Shown here: one piece after another, positions 29,101-38,153 of the stretch
Layout of the letters: the number at the start of each line of letters is the position of its first letter
Numbering within the stretch: the stretch's first letter is position 1
DNA from: a virus
Length of the DNA: 54,689 nt
Direction: 5' to 3' (one strand)
IMG/VR virus record: IMGVR_UViG_3300005753_000041
Coordinates: 1-54,689 of that record
Notes under the pieces: generated by a model
The model's input: only the letters and a program-made list of their open reading frames with translations
Told to the model about the DNA's origin: nothing
Database searches by the model: none
Program-made: the position numbers and the translations under genes

Positions 29101-32100
29101 ATAGATAACTATTTACGCGCCCAATTAAAAAGTAATTTTGGGTATACTTATCCAACTCCTCAGACCAGTAAAGGTACAGTAGCGAAGGCTGATAAGCCGA
29201 AAGCGAATGTACCTGATACAGTACAAAATACCCAACAACAACAACAAACAACTACTACTACTCCAGAAGAATCCGGTACAGATACTGATATACGTGTAGG
29301 GTATCAATCAAGCATAGATGAATTAAATGGGAATGAGATCCACCCTGATGCTCCAAGTACAGTTAATGCAACCATAGTTAGAGAGCGTTTTGAGGAATTA
29401 TACAATAGTAAGATTCCCTTAAGTGATAAACAATTAAGTAAAATAATGCAGATAGCGCTGAATGGCGAAAAGTTTATTAGCAACAAAACTCACAAGCAAA
29501 ACATAATGAGAGCAGTTAACTCTTTATTAGTTGAGTTTAATCCAACCTTTGTTAACCCAAATCAGCAAAGTGATGCCCCTACTAAACAGGTAAATACCAA
29601 AGTTAAAGAAGGTACCCCATACACTAAAGCTAAACTTAAATTACTGGATAAATTAACAAAAGATTCTAACTTAGATGCAACACAGAAAGCAGCGGTTATT
29701 AAACAACTAGAATCCGGTATTGATAAACTAAACCCTAAAAGTAAAACATACTTAACGGATGCCGTGGCTTTATTAGAGACTAACGCTACACGTCTTGCTG
29801 AGTCTCAGGCACAACAAGGTAAGTTGGCGATACAGTTAGGACTGAAAGCTAAAACAGAATCGTATGCAGAAAATACAAACAAGGCTACGGATTTCATAGA
29901 TGCCCCAGAGCGTAAAACTAAGACGCAGGGAACAATTGAAGCCATCACTAACGTATTTACTAAATGGTTTACTTTACGTCCTTCAGGTAATATTTTTGGA
30001 TCTAGCTTTGACTTAACTAATAGGCTTGATTTTGATAAAGCAATTCTTGCATCATTACCTCCGAATACTGACTTAAATGATGTACAGCAACAGAGTATAG
30101 ATAACGTCTTTGACTATATTGGAAAGTATATAAAAGAGTATCGAAAACGGCAGGTAACTTCATCGACTATAAACTCAAAAGGTAATCCATTAATTAACGG
30201 ATCATTCCTTGCGACTGCCCCTATATACAGTATGTTACGCGGAGAAGGTGTAAAAGTTTTTGATGATAACGTAGTAGCAGCATTTGCTATGGCTTCACTA
30301 GATTACATTACAGGCTCTATGCTAGAAGATATTAACCCAGCAGAAGCTCGTACTCGAACAGCATCCATCTTGGGTATTAAAGATAAGAGACAGCCAATTA
30401 ATAATTTCCATGTCAAGGTACTAGGTAATATAGGTAAGTTAAGATCAGACTTAGAAAAAGATATAGGTAGAAGTTTTAAATCTATAATAGGTGTTCAGGC
30501 AAACGATGAAACATTAGAGTCAGTATCTGATTTAATGGATTCAACTGCAGGTGCGATAATCACTCAGTCTATGCTAAACACTGGAACTCTAGTAGAAACA
30601 GTTATGCCTACAGCATTATATCAAGCGATAACTGATCCTACTGCATTAAATTTAGAAACATTTACTAAGTATTTTGACAATGTAACCGGGCAGTATATCA
30701 AAGGAAGTTACGAGAAAGATTTTGCAGACGCGCTACAAACTATATCCTTCTTGAGTGCGAATCATAGAGTTGATATTAAGACAACTAAAGCAGGTAATAG
30801 GTATTCCACCAAACAGGTACATCCTAGATTAGACACTATGGCTAATATGTTTACTAATACAGCATCATTAGGGCATAAATTATTTGGGGTAACTTCTGTA
30901 GATAAATTACCTTCATTAAATGAACCAACAGAATTGCAAGAAACTGCAGGAGGGAAAAAACAAAATAAGGTGAATCCTAAAGTAGCTAAAATACGTTTAG
31001 AACACTCTAAGAAGCCCGTTAAGCTAAATAAATCAATAACCCAAGTGTTACTCTCATTAGGTAGAGAACAGGTTATAGACATGATTGTTACCCCTCTAGA
31101 TGAACAAGTCATACACTCAGATGATTTTATGTCTGAGAAAGCAAAATATGATACTACAGTACGGTCTATAAATGACTTCTTTGATTTTGTAGAGGGATTA
31201 CCTACCCAAGATGCTGAGTTCTATTTAACCCAAGTTGGTTGGACAAATACACGTACAGGTCTAGAAAATAATAAACTTAATCCTCAAGGAGATAAGTTTG
31301 CTAGGTTTATTATGCAGTACTCTGCCAATAAAATAAGTATAACTAAAGGCGACTCAGATAGTTTATTGGGGTTCAAACTAGCTGTCACACAGGCGTTAGG
31401 ACATAGTATTGATAATATGAATATAAATCAGATAAACACTGTGTTTAATGGCTTAGTAGACGAGGCGAATACCCCAGATAGTTTCTTACAACAGCAAATA
31501 GAAGTTGCAAATGGGCTAAGTGAAACAAACACTCCTGAAGATTTTGGATCAGGCATTGTAGAGTCGTTGATTATAAAAGACCATAAAGGGAACGAAGGGC
31601 TACACCATTTAACTGGTTTACTTGCATTAGGGGATTATATTTCCACAGAAGAGGGTGATTCGTTTGATACTTCAATTTTCTATGAAGTAGATGGTAAGAC
31701 AAATGGTTTTGCTATTACCTTACTTCAATTAGTCACTCAAAGTGGGGGAGTTACTTCCAGCAATATTGGTATATTAGAAGCAAAGGTAATAGAGAACTCA
31801 GACCCCGAAGCTATAGCTACCTTTTACGATTCTAGGGGAAAGCGTACATCTATTTTACAAAAACTTATTCGTAACCTCTCAGTAGATGAAAGACTTGCTA
31901 AGACAGGTGTGATGCAGGACTCTAGTACATTCAAAACTTATGTAGAGTATAAACAGAAAACGGGAAGTCAGGACTCATACCAAGAATTGATGGCAGATAT
32001 ATTAACTAGAGAAGTTAATGTCAACAAAGTATTAGGGGACCAAACAAAAGCAGAACTCTTAGACACTATGATTAGTGCAGGGATCACCAAAGCAATTAAT

Positions 32101-35100
32101 AGTACTATTTTTAGAGTGAATAAGGCAATAAAAGAGGGCAACTTACTTAGCCCAGAAACTGTACATTATATGTACACGAATGCATTACAAAATAATATAG
32201 ACTCTTTAGTTAATCTTATAAATAAAGACCTTGATGGGGAGTCACAACCACAGTTAGGGATTTCGGAGGAACAGCTTAATTCAATCAAAGACATTAACAA
32301 CTTAAGAACTGCAGCCAATATATTATATTCAGCTAGAGCTGACGATAGTAAACGTACTGCAGCAATGATTCTTAACAATGCTACACCAGGGAAACCAAAG
32401 TATGTTGTTATTAAAGCTGAAATGGCGCGTAGAGGGCGCAATACAGCCAAACATATTCGTACAGCTAATGATCGTTTGGACGCTGCACAAAGCCTTGTAG
32501 GTGCCTTACAGAAAGGGGAATCTATAGATGAACAAGGTCTGCCACAATTCATAATAAGTTCATTAGGTAGAGAATTAGCTAAACCTGCATTATTAATCTC
32601 TAACTATGGGGCAGCCATTACCAGCATTATAAATAAATACTCCGACTTTGTTATAGCAGAGCTAAAGAAGGATTTAGTTAACTTACATAAAACACGGGAA
32701 GATATAGATAGCCAAGGGAGGATTGATGCATTAAATAAAGCATATAATCAACTAACAGGCAAAACAGGGGTTATATTATTTACTAAGCAAAATCTCTTAA
32801 GTCGATTACCTGCAGATATAAGTACTGTAGTAAGAGCAAACCTAAACAAGTCTTATGGTCAGCTTATTAAAGATACTCTACAAGAAAAGTATGGGGATGT
32901 ATTTGAGGCTAGGAGACAGTTGACTAATATGACAAGCTTAACCTACCACCTGTACAAGGCATATGAGCAAGCAACTATAGAAGAGTATAAGAAAGAGCAT
33001 GATATAACAGCACTAACTGTAGGTGACAGGAAAACTATCAATGAACAGTTAATCGCTGTAACACCTTACTATGAAACTTATTTTTCAGAGTCTATAGATG
33101 AGGGCATCTTAGGCCCAGTACTTTCAGAGAAACAAGTAATTAATGATCCTAGTTATACGTCAAATGTCCCTATTATTACAAAAGAAGGAGCAGTAGGGCG
33201 TAGAAAAGTTACCGGGTATAGGAAAGAAGTAGATCACCCGGGAGTGCGAGTTCCTGTAATGTTGACGCACTCCTTAGATGCTACAGTACAATTATTATTC
33301 ATTGAAAAGTTACATGAGCAAACAGGGATTACTGCACTAAATCTCCATGATGCATATGGCATGTCTACTTTAAATCCTGAACTTACTACTAAAATTTATA
33401 ATGAATCGTACAAAGAAGCTGTAATTAAGTTTTCCATTACAGAGTCAGTAAATAATCCCCTACAGAGAATCCATGAAGCATTTGAGCTTATGGGGGATAC
33501 TGGTACTTACCAAGATAATTACAAAAAACTGGAGAAAGATATAAAGGATAGAGTAGTTACCGATGGGGGTTTAGGCTTACTTGGCATGAGAGGTTTCTTA
33601 GAGCTTGGCATCCCAGGATTAGTTGCTAGTGCTGGTAATATTTCAAGAGAGACTAACCAAGCTCGTAATGAATATTTTAGTAGGGGAGACATTCACTTCA
33701 ATCAATACATTGCTACGGATCTTGAAGGTAGTACTTCTACAGTAAAAGAGGCTAATGCTAACTTGGATTCTAACCATACTCCTTCCCCTAAAACAGAGAC
33801 CAGTAATACGGAAACTGAGTTAGGTAGTAGTAATGAAGACCTAGATATAAGCAATTTCAAAGCAGATACAGAAGTGGATCTTACGCCCTCTTCAGTAGTA
33901 GCGGAATTTGATAATCTAGTTGGTGCCGGCAACAAACAAGATACTCCTTCACATACAGCCCAACTCAAAGATGTAATAGAGTCTATTATTCAAAAGGTAC
34001 TCAAGCCAGTTACGCTCAAGATACGTACTGCAGGTAACTCCACAATAGGTGCCTACAAGCCTAGTGAAGGAATATTTTTGAATATATCTAGCCCAACAGC
34101 AGGTAAACCCAATTTATTCACAGATATGAGTCCTCAAGAGGTATATACGCATGAATTAACCCATCGGGTAATACTAGAAGCCTTGAACACTATTCCTGCT
34201 CTATACACAAGAGCAGACAGGTTTAGGACCGAAGTTATGCAGGCAAAGGATGCTAATGGCAATCTTATAATGACTTCAGATATATTCTTAGACCCTGCGT
34301 TAGCTAATAATCCTGATGCAGTTAAGCTCGCAGAGGATACTTTTAATTATATATTTCATAACACAGGGACAAGTAGAGTAAATATACTTGACCCACGGAC
34401 AGGTAAAAAGGTATCTAAGAAAGTAGAGAATGGTATACACGAATTTATGACATTTTCTGTCACAAACGAACCCTTTATACGCGCACTAAAACAAATACAG
34501 ATTGCTAACAAAGTGAAAGTTAATACTAATGCAACTTTATTTGAAAAAGCTGTAGAGTTGTTTAATACCATACTAAATATATTCAGAAGGTATACTGGTA
34601 AATCTAATACATCAGCAGATATAGCGGCTATGAACATAGTTAATGCTTTAGCAGATGTGCAGGTTAAACAACGTAGCCAAGTCGCCAAAGTGTATAACCA
34701 AGTTACAGATACCGTAAGTACTATCTACTCTAAGAGTATTGATAAAACAATAGGTAAACTACTAAAAGACGGCATAACAATTAAGGGAGTTAACCATAAT
34801 TTAAATCTCCCTGATGTGGATACTTATGATGCCTTCTTTACTGGAGCCAAAGCTGTGTTAGGTAAAACCTCTGCACCATTAGACGGGTTTGCACACGGTA
34901 TATTAAATGAGTTACATCCTAATTCTAAGACCAATGATTTTATTCATAATGCGTTTAGGTATAAGCGAGTTAAAATTGATCAAGCAACCCAGAGAATAAG
35001 TCACGGCTTTGTTACCTATGTTAATAATCTATTTGATAATGAATTAAACAAGCAAGACAAAATACATATAACTAAAGTTATGTTGCGTACTGATTCTCAA

Positions 35101-37314
35101 TCCTTAGTTGGTAGCTATGATGCAAATCAACTAGGAGACTTTATGCTTAAGCCTAGTTCATTACAGACTGAAATTAATTCATTAGAGAAACAACTGAAGA
35201 AAGACTTCGGTGCAAACGCACATTATTATTCTGTTATGTCTAAGAATTTAGCATGGTTTATGGCCACTCAAAAATCTAGAGGGAAAGCCTTATTATTAAA
35301 TGCATATGATATAGCTAACCTTAAACAATCTGGATTAAAGAGTATAGGTAATTTAAAAGCAGCAGAGAAAGCAATAGATACTTTAACTTCTTTAAGAGCA
35401 TTAGCTTTTACAGAATCTGGAGTCTTACGTAAAGCAGGAGTGTTATATAAAAAATACCCTAAGCAAATGGATGAACTATTAGAATCTAATCGTATAAACT
35501 ATTTATCACGTATGAAAAGTATGTTTAATAATAATCCTAGTCAAGTTACAAAAGGATGGGTTAGAGAAAAATACTCCAATAACATTCAAATACGAGTAGG
35601 GGAAAGAGCAGATTTAGATCAGATGGCAAGTGAAGGTTTCTATCCAGATGAAAATGCAAAAAGTATGTTGAATGATCCAAGTGATAAGAGTCCAGAAAAG
35701 CTACTTTACGTTAATAAATACGCTGACCTCTCCGCTAGAGTATCTGGTGCATTTAGCTTAAGCGATATACACGCTAAAGGAACTAAAGTAGAAAATAAAT
35801 ACTTATCAGACGTTATTCTAGATAAAGATAGAGTGTTTAAAAAGATTGCCAATGGAGGTGATGTACTTACTACTTCAGATGAAGGAAACGTAATACCATT
35901 AATGAACTCTAGTGGGGATATTGTTGGGTACCGATATGTCATATCTAACTTCCATAAAGAATCTATGTTAGATGCTGACTTAACTATAGATAATGTTATG
36001 GCTCGAATGGAGACGCATAATATAACTAGAACTCGTACTAAAATTGTAAACAAAGCTTTAGTAGATAATGCTTTTAAGTCTTTTTCAACAGCAACTCCTC
36101 AGTCACAACGATTACAGTATGTGGCTATAGGTGCAAAGGAAAAAGGTAAATTTAAAGAGTATTGGGATTTATTGCCAGAAGAGACAAAACAAGATGTGAT
36201 TAATACGTGGGGTACGGCAAGAATGTACTTACCTAAGGATGCTGTCATCATGGCTATGGGACAGGCTAAATGGTCTACGCAAAGTATACGTAAGAAAGAT
36301 TTAACTAATCTTAAAGGAAAAAAACACGTATACGGGGCTATCAATAACGTAGTGGCTACCTTGTTAAATAACCCTAAGATTAACTTTGGAGAGACTTTAT
36401 TAAGGGAAGCTATACTATTTGCTAAAGACACCATTGTGAATAGAACAGGGACTGTTCTAGTAGGGAATCAGTTAAGTAATATGATTACTTTAAAAATTAA
36501 AGGTATTCCTTTTGCTGATATATTGCAGGGACAAACAGAAGCAGTTAAGCATATTAAATTATATGCGATTACAACTGACAAAATAATGCAGAACATTATT
36601 AAGTTACGTAACAATCCTACTTTATCTAAACAGGAACGTAAGGTTATAAAAGCCGAGCTTACGAGATTAAACCATCAACTTACTCAGAATCCTGTTGGGC
36701 CTTTAATTGATGCAGGAATGCATCAAACTATTGTAGAGGATGTGGATATTACAGATGACCCATCTAAAATGGGACGCATTGAAAAAGCTATAAAAGGTAA
36801 TAAATTAATTCAAAGCTTAAGTAATACAAGTGGTAATGCTTATTCAAACGCTATACGTAAAGTTGGGTCAGAATTACTAATGACGCATAATAGTGCACTG
36901 TATTCTTTCTTGCATGACGCTACTAGAATTTCGGATTTTGCTGCAAGGTATGTACTACATAAACACAATCTAGCAAAAGGAATAGATGCAAATAAATCTA
37001 TTTCAGAAATAGATAGAACATTTATCAATTACGATTTGCCTTCACATCCTTTCTTACAGTTAGGTAATGATCTAGGCTTCATGATCTTTACTAAATTCCT
37101 GTTCAGGATTCAACCAATAATAGCTGAGCTTCTTGTGAATAATCCTAAAAATGTTACAGCTTTTCTACTGTATCAACTTACGTTAGGGATAGATCCTGAA
37201 GATATAATGGAGGCGTTTATGAGTCCAACTAAATTAATCAATAAGTTCAATAATCCTTTTGAACTTATGTTGGATGTAATGGATGAAGGGTTAGTAGCAA
37301 GTACGCTTACTTAG
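26131..37314 (+). CDS. Giant virion RNA polymerase (N4 gp50-like vRNAP), 3727 aa
   Basis: This is a T7-like single-subunit RNA polymerase packaged in the virion and injected with the DNA to read early genes. The visible motifs are a TxxGxR-like TKAGNRY at residues 1552-1558; motif A with D1854 (EVDGKTNG); motif B with R2147, K2151, Y2159 and G2160, exactly the RxxxKx7YG spacing; and motif C with H2406-D2407 (LHDAYG). N4 vRNAP has 3,500 residues with its polymerase in the middle third, as here. N-terminal regions hold Ala/Gly-rich amphipathic segments (about 60-90, 345-370 and 430-460). Unusual are a FGDN...GIPTK phage domain at about 891-1010 and a zincin-like H2674-E-L-T-H2678 with E2771 as candidate third ligand. 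The ribosome binding site is poor. The stop overlaps a convergent minus-strand gene. Confidence 0.9.
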   Translation: MRFDDSFIDFDLSKQSSINMFGQKEDAVANASQAKQNSINDKVNQDTLDRFNETVIRNNRRDFGEHAQDAASLALRASLGLGQIAYGATDLALYGISLGNIDLDKATEDQYGESLSQKFQRSRRIANSFESEQLTARRAEIARRSHERGLTNQQFDATNPTGLDNFFQGVKNFGSAVADQIEFATVGLDSALESIPQALVPGGITNIFRAKLAGAAGKLAAKNVTRTKQGKALFNANVPEGKVAKNFRRTKAGKAITKEIKEIASRKGAKDYLESKAGVKAVNSIASKTGLTYVAVSEGISNAGEVQSTILNSTEKDLNASSKEYRELRKQGQTHKQAKRALANTGRLITALIAGATGAVAGKLTGSAKLEGLGFKVDSPVGKKIASKILVNPVTSSAAREGVEETLQGASGTFAGNVAQRLTSNDDQKLSEGVIEGAAQGLVAGVISGGGLAAVLNIPNVGSTVSTGIKTGVQAVSKKIEEKTLSNVDPIAKKAIKSGDLSNIDKEANPLAYLQAITNEKFIPKDEKELAKHNEELVRAATVIFNDLGTRGKALADIGDTVQEFQKQLISHEETPNLTDEQVTEYTQAIEQYITDLGEFRTLKDAYVIQNDKITTIKEGIKATAQAPIQAIKEKLDADNSTVIGENTNVDAPKDNSTKITVDEANTLLGSGTRVTESQVNQLAEIDGLSEESKAAIDYYKAVNSISAVSQNIADNAPLLTDKPNAKKGVVQHIEAILTATSKADKVGAYNEYVQFRDGLINKSKEILDLNKPKTSPEYKKAFAKYIPQKLKDKNPADLDAQVTKIMHSVSKALRQQDLPLLKVTDIHLSNFAGITTNSPLEGSTEVGSTPEQSVDNVTTPETTSVQNTDTGTADVPTKGKIQRIKRVSVNTPSKHKDSLFVFGDNLIGKGKAGQAVIRDAENSIGIPTKNLPSNKDGAFATDADFDTYKTAIDTAITSIKEAQDSGKNIVFPVDGLGTGLANLAESSPKIDNYLRAQLKSNFGYTYPTPQTSKGTVAKADKPKANVPDTVQNTQQQQQTTTTTPEESGTDTDIRVGYQSSIDELNGNEIHPDAPSTVNATIVRERFEELYNSKIPLSDKQLSKIMQIALNGEKFISNKTHKQNIMRAVNSLLVEFNPTFVNPNQQSDAPTKQVNTKVKEGTPYTKAKLKLLDKLTKDSNLDATQKAAVIKQLESGIDKLNPKSKTYLTDAVALLETNATRLAESQAQQGKLAIQLGLKAKTESYAENTNKATDFIDAPERKTKTQGTIEAITNVFTKWFTLRPSGNIFGSSFDLTNRLDFDKAILASLPPNTDLNDVQQQSIDNVFDYIGKYIKEYRKRQVTSSTINSKGNPLINGSFLATAPIYSMLRGEGVKVFDDNVVAAFAMASLDYITGSMLEDINPAEARTRTASILGIKDKRQPINNFHVKVLGNIGKLRSDLEKDIGRSFKSIIGVQANDETLESVSDLMDSTAGAIITQSMLNTGTLVETVMPTALYQAITDPTALNLETFTKYFDNVTGQYIKGSYEKDFADALQTISFLSANHRVDIKTTKAGNRYSTKQVHPRLDTMANMFTNTASLGHKLFGVTSVDKLPSLNEPTELQETAGGKKQNKVNPKVAKIRLEHSKKPVKLNKSITQVLLSLGREQVIDMIVTPLDEQVIHSDDFMSEKAKYDTTVRSINDFFDFVEGLPTQDAEFYLTQVGWTNTRTGLENNKLNPQGDKFARFIMQYSANKISITKGDSDSLLGFKLAVTQALGHSIDNMNINQINTVFNGLVDEANTPDSFLQQQIEVANGLSETNTPEDFGSGIVESLIIKDHKGNEGLHHLTGLLALGDYISTEEGDSFDTSIFYEVDGKTNGFAITLLQLVTQSGGVTSSNIGILEAKVIENSDPEAIATFYDSRGKRTSILQKLIRNLSVDERLAKTGVMQDSSTFKTYVEYKQKTGSQDSYQELMADILTREVNVNKVLGDQTKAELLDTMISAGITKAINSTIFRVNKAIKEGNLLSPETVHYMYTNALQNNIDSLVNLINKDLDGESQPQLGISEEQLNSIKDINNLRTAANILYSARADDSKRTAAMILNNATPGKPKYVVIKAEMARRGRNTAKHIRTANDRLDAAQSLVGALQKGESIDEQGLPQFIISSLGRELAKPALLISNYGAAITSIINKYSDFVIAELKKDLVNLHKTREDIDSQGRIDALNKAYNQLTGKTGVILFTKQNLLSRLPADISTVVRANLNKSYGQLIKDTLQEKYGDVFEARRQLTNMTSLTYHLYKAYEQATIEEYKKEHDITALTVGDRKTINEQLIAVTPYYETYFSESIDEGILGPVLSEKQVINDPSYTSNVPIITKEGAVGRRKVTGYRKEVDHPGVRVPVMLTHSLDATVQLLFIEKLHEQTGITALNLHDAYGMSTLNPELTTKIYNESYKEAVIKFSITESVNNPLQRIHEAFELMGDTGTYQDNYKKLEKDIKDRVVTDGGLGLLGMRGFLELGIPGLVASAGNISRETNQARNEYFSRGDIHFNQYIATDLEGSTSTVKEANANLDSNHTPSPKTETSNTETELGSSNEDLDISNFKADTEVDLTPSSVVAEFDNLVGAGNKQDTPSHTAQLKDVIESIIQKVLKPVTLKIRTAGNSTIGAYKPSEGIFLNISSPTAGKPNLFTDMSPQEVYTHELTHRVILEALNTIPALYTRADRFRTEVMQAKDANGNLIMTSDIFLDPALANNPDAVKLAEDTFNYIFHNTGTSRVNILDPRTGKKVSKKVENGIHEFMTFSVTNEPFIRALKQIQIANKVKVNTNATLFEKAVELFNTILNIFRRYTGKSNTSADIAAMNIVNALADVQVKQRSQVAKVYNQVTDTVSTIYSKSIDKTIGKLLKDGITIKGVNHNLNLPDVDTYDAFFTGAKAVLGKTSAPLDGFAHGILNELHPNSKTNDFIHNAFRYKRVKIDQATQRISHGFVTYVNNLFDNELNKQDKIHITKVMLRTDSQSLVGSYDANQLGDFMLKPSSLQTEINSLEKQLKKDFGANAHYYSVMSKNLAWFMATQKSRGKALLLNAYDIANLKQSGLKSIGNLKAAEKAIDTLTSLRALAFTESGVLRKAGVLYKKYPKQMDELLESNRINYLSRMKSMFNNNPSQVTKGWVREKYSNNIQIRVGERADLDQMASEGFYPDENAKSMLNDPSDKSPEKLLYVNKYADLSARVSGAFSLSDIHAKGTKVENKYLSDVILDKDRVFKKIANGGDVLTTSDEGNVIPLMNSSGDIVGYRYVISNFHKESMLDADLTIDNVMARMETHNITRTRTKIVNKALVDNAFKSFSTATPQSQRLQYVAIGAKEKGKFKEYWDLLPEETKQDVINTWGTARMYLPKDAVIMAMGQAKWSTQSIRKKDLTNLKGKKHVYGAINNVVATLLNNPKINFGETLLREAILFAKDTIVNRTGTVLVGNQLSNMITLKIKGIPFADILQGQTEAVKHIKLYAITTDKIMQNIIKLRNNPTLSKQERKVIKAELTRLNHQLTQNPVGPLIDAGMHQTIVEDVDITDDPSKMGRIEKAIKGNKLIQSLSNTSGNAYSNAIRKVGSELLMTHNSALYSFLHDATRISDFAARYVLHKHNLAKGIDANKSISEIDRTFINYDLPSHPFLQLGNDLGFMIFTKFLFRIQPIIAELLVNNPKNVTAFLLYQLTLGIDPEDIMEAFMSPTKLINKFNNPFELMLDVMDEGLVASTLT

Positions 37315-37480
37315 GGGTCTTTCTAGACTCCCTGATTAACCCAAAAAGTATAAAGCCTACAAAACCTACTCCCAGTATTATGACTAGTACAGTCATGATA
37401 GCTGGGAGTATGAATATGCAGAATACGATTAATCCCATAAGTACTATCGCAGAAAATGCGGATATTATATTATTCCACAT
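37307..37480 (-). CDS. 57-aa membrane protein, convergent with the vRNAP gene
   Basis: This is a short minus-strand frame. Its ATG (37480-37478) shares a base with the TAA of the upstream gene (TAATG), so it is coupled to the last gene of the replication operon. The product contains two hydrophobic segments (FSAIVLMGLIVFCIFILPAI and VLVIILGVGFVGFILFGLI) and a basic tail RESRKTPK, so the C-terminus probably faces the cytoplasm. Its 3' end overlaps the end of the vRNAP gene by 8 bp. The function is unknown. Confidence 0.65.
   Translation of the reverse strand: MWNNIISAFSAIVLMGLIVFCIFILPAIMTVLVIILGVGFVGFILFGLIRESRKTPK
37368..37409. other. Long hairpin between the convergent transcription units
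   Basis: ACTCCCAG (37368-37375) pairs with CTGGGAGT (37402-37409). TAT pairs with ATA, and ATGACT (37380-37385) pairs with AGTCAT (37391-37396) around an AGTAC loop, with one mismatch and one bulged base. That is 17 bp in a 42-nt element inside the 57-aa gene, 54 nt beyond the vRNAP stop. On the minus strand it is followed by GGTTTTG, a short U-run. It may be a bidirectional attenuator for the convergent operons. Confidence 0.5.
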
Positions 37481-37776
37481 TAGTTAGCAAATAGAGATTC
37501 AGCCTCTACAGCTTCTTCAGAAGTTTCACTATCATTTCCGCCCTCAACTACAGCCTCCAAAGTTGTATTCTCTTCAACAGGATCTACGATAGCTTTAGCG
37601 TCAGCTATTGACTCTACTCCAGTAGCTTCAATAGAAATATTTGCAGAATACCCTGTTCCGCTTCTACCTGCAGTAAAGGTAACGTTGACAACAGAGTTGT
37701 TTAAGTTTAAGCCTTTCTTTCCGGCAAAATCAATAACGGACTGTACTAGCTCGTCATGGTTAAATTGTAAATTCAT
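37480..37776 (-). CDS. Conserved phage protein with acidic C-terminus, 98 aa
   Basis: Residues 1-55 form a compact domain (DELVQSVIDFAGKKGLNLNN, then VVNVTFTAGRSGTGYSANISI) of a type that recurs next to phage replication genes. The last 35 residues are acidic and look disordered (DPVEENTTLEAVVEGGNDSE). It overlaps the RusA-like gene by 4 nt (ATGA) and the 57-aa gene by TAATG. The acidic tail might mediate contacts with replication proteins as SSB tails do, but that is speculation. No function is known to me. Confidence 0.6.
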   Translation of the reverse strand: MNLQFNHDELVQSVIDFAGKKGLNLNNSVVNVTFTAGRSGTGYSANISIEATGVESIADAKAIVDPVEENTTLEAVVEGGNDSETSEEAVEAESLFAN

Positions 37777-38153
37777 AATTCTTCCTCAATTAATATTTCG
37801 ACTCTAGGATTCTCTTTATCTATTTCTCCAAACAAATAAATTACTTTTTTTAAGTGATGATAATTATCGTCAGGTAATTTACCTAACTCAACTAAACTGT
37901 CACAAAAGAACTTATCATGTATGGATAAAATGTTACTGATATCGCAGAGTCTTTTGGTTTTTGGGAATAAAGTATACACAATGCATGCTCTATCCATTTT
38001 GGGTAACTTTTCAATTTGCTCCCTTAAGATTTCCTTGTACGTTATCTTCGCTTTATTTAAAACTTGGAAATGCGTATTTCGGTAGACGTTAAGATTCAAT
38101 GTAAACATTTTCTTCTTAGTCTGTTGAACTCTTAAGGGAGCATGTATGATCAT
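37773..38153 (-). CDS. RusA-like Holliday junction resolvase, 126 aa
   Basis: The protein matches the size and order of RusA-type endonucleases. A start of LNLNVYRNTHFQVLNKAK is followed by a strand VYTLFPKTKRLCDISN and then IHDKFFCDSLVELGKLPDDN. RusA cuts branched DNA with three Asp residues. Here D71, D80 and the pair D95-D96 are the candidates, while the second Asp of the DxD motif appears to be Ser73. The start at 38153 shares a base with the SSB stop (TAATG). It probably resolves recombination intermediates during replication or packaging together with the ERF annealase of the same operon. Confidence 0.7.
   Translation of the reverse strand: MIIHAPLRVQQTKKKMFTLNLNVYRNTHFQVLNKAKITYKEILREQIEKLPKMDRACIVYTLFPKTKRLCDISNILSIHDKFFCDSLVELGKLPDDNYHHLKKVIYLFGEIDKENPRVEILIEEEL

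Noticed and set aside
26282-37028. Many antisense frames within the vRNAP gene
   Set aside because: They are shadows of the AT-rich coding strand, with no ribosome binding sites or recognisable protein features.
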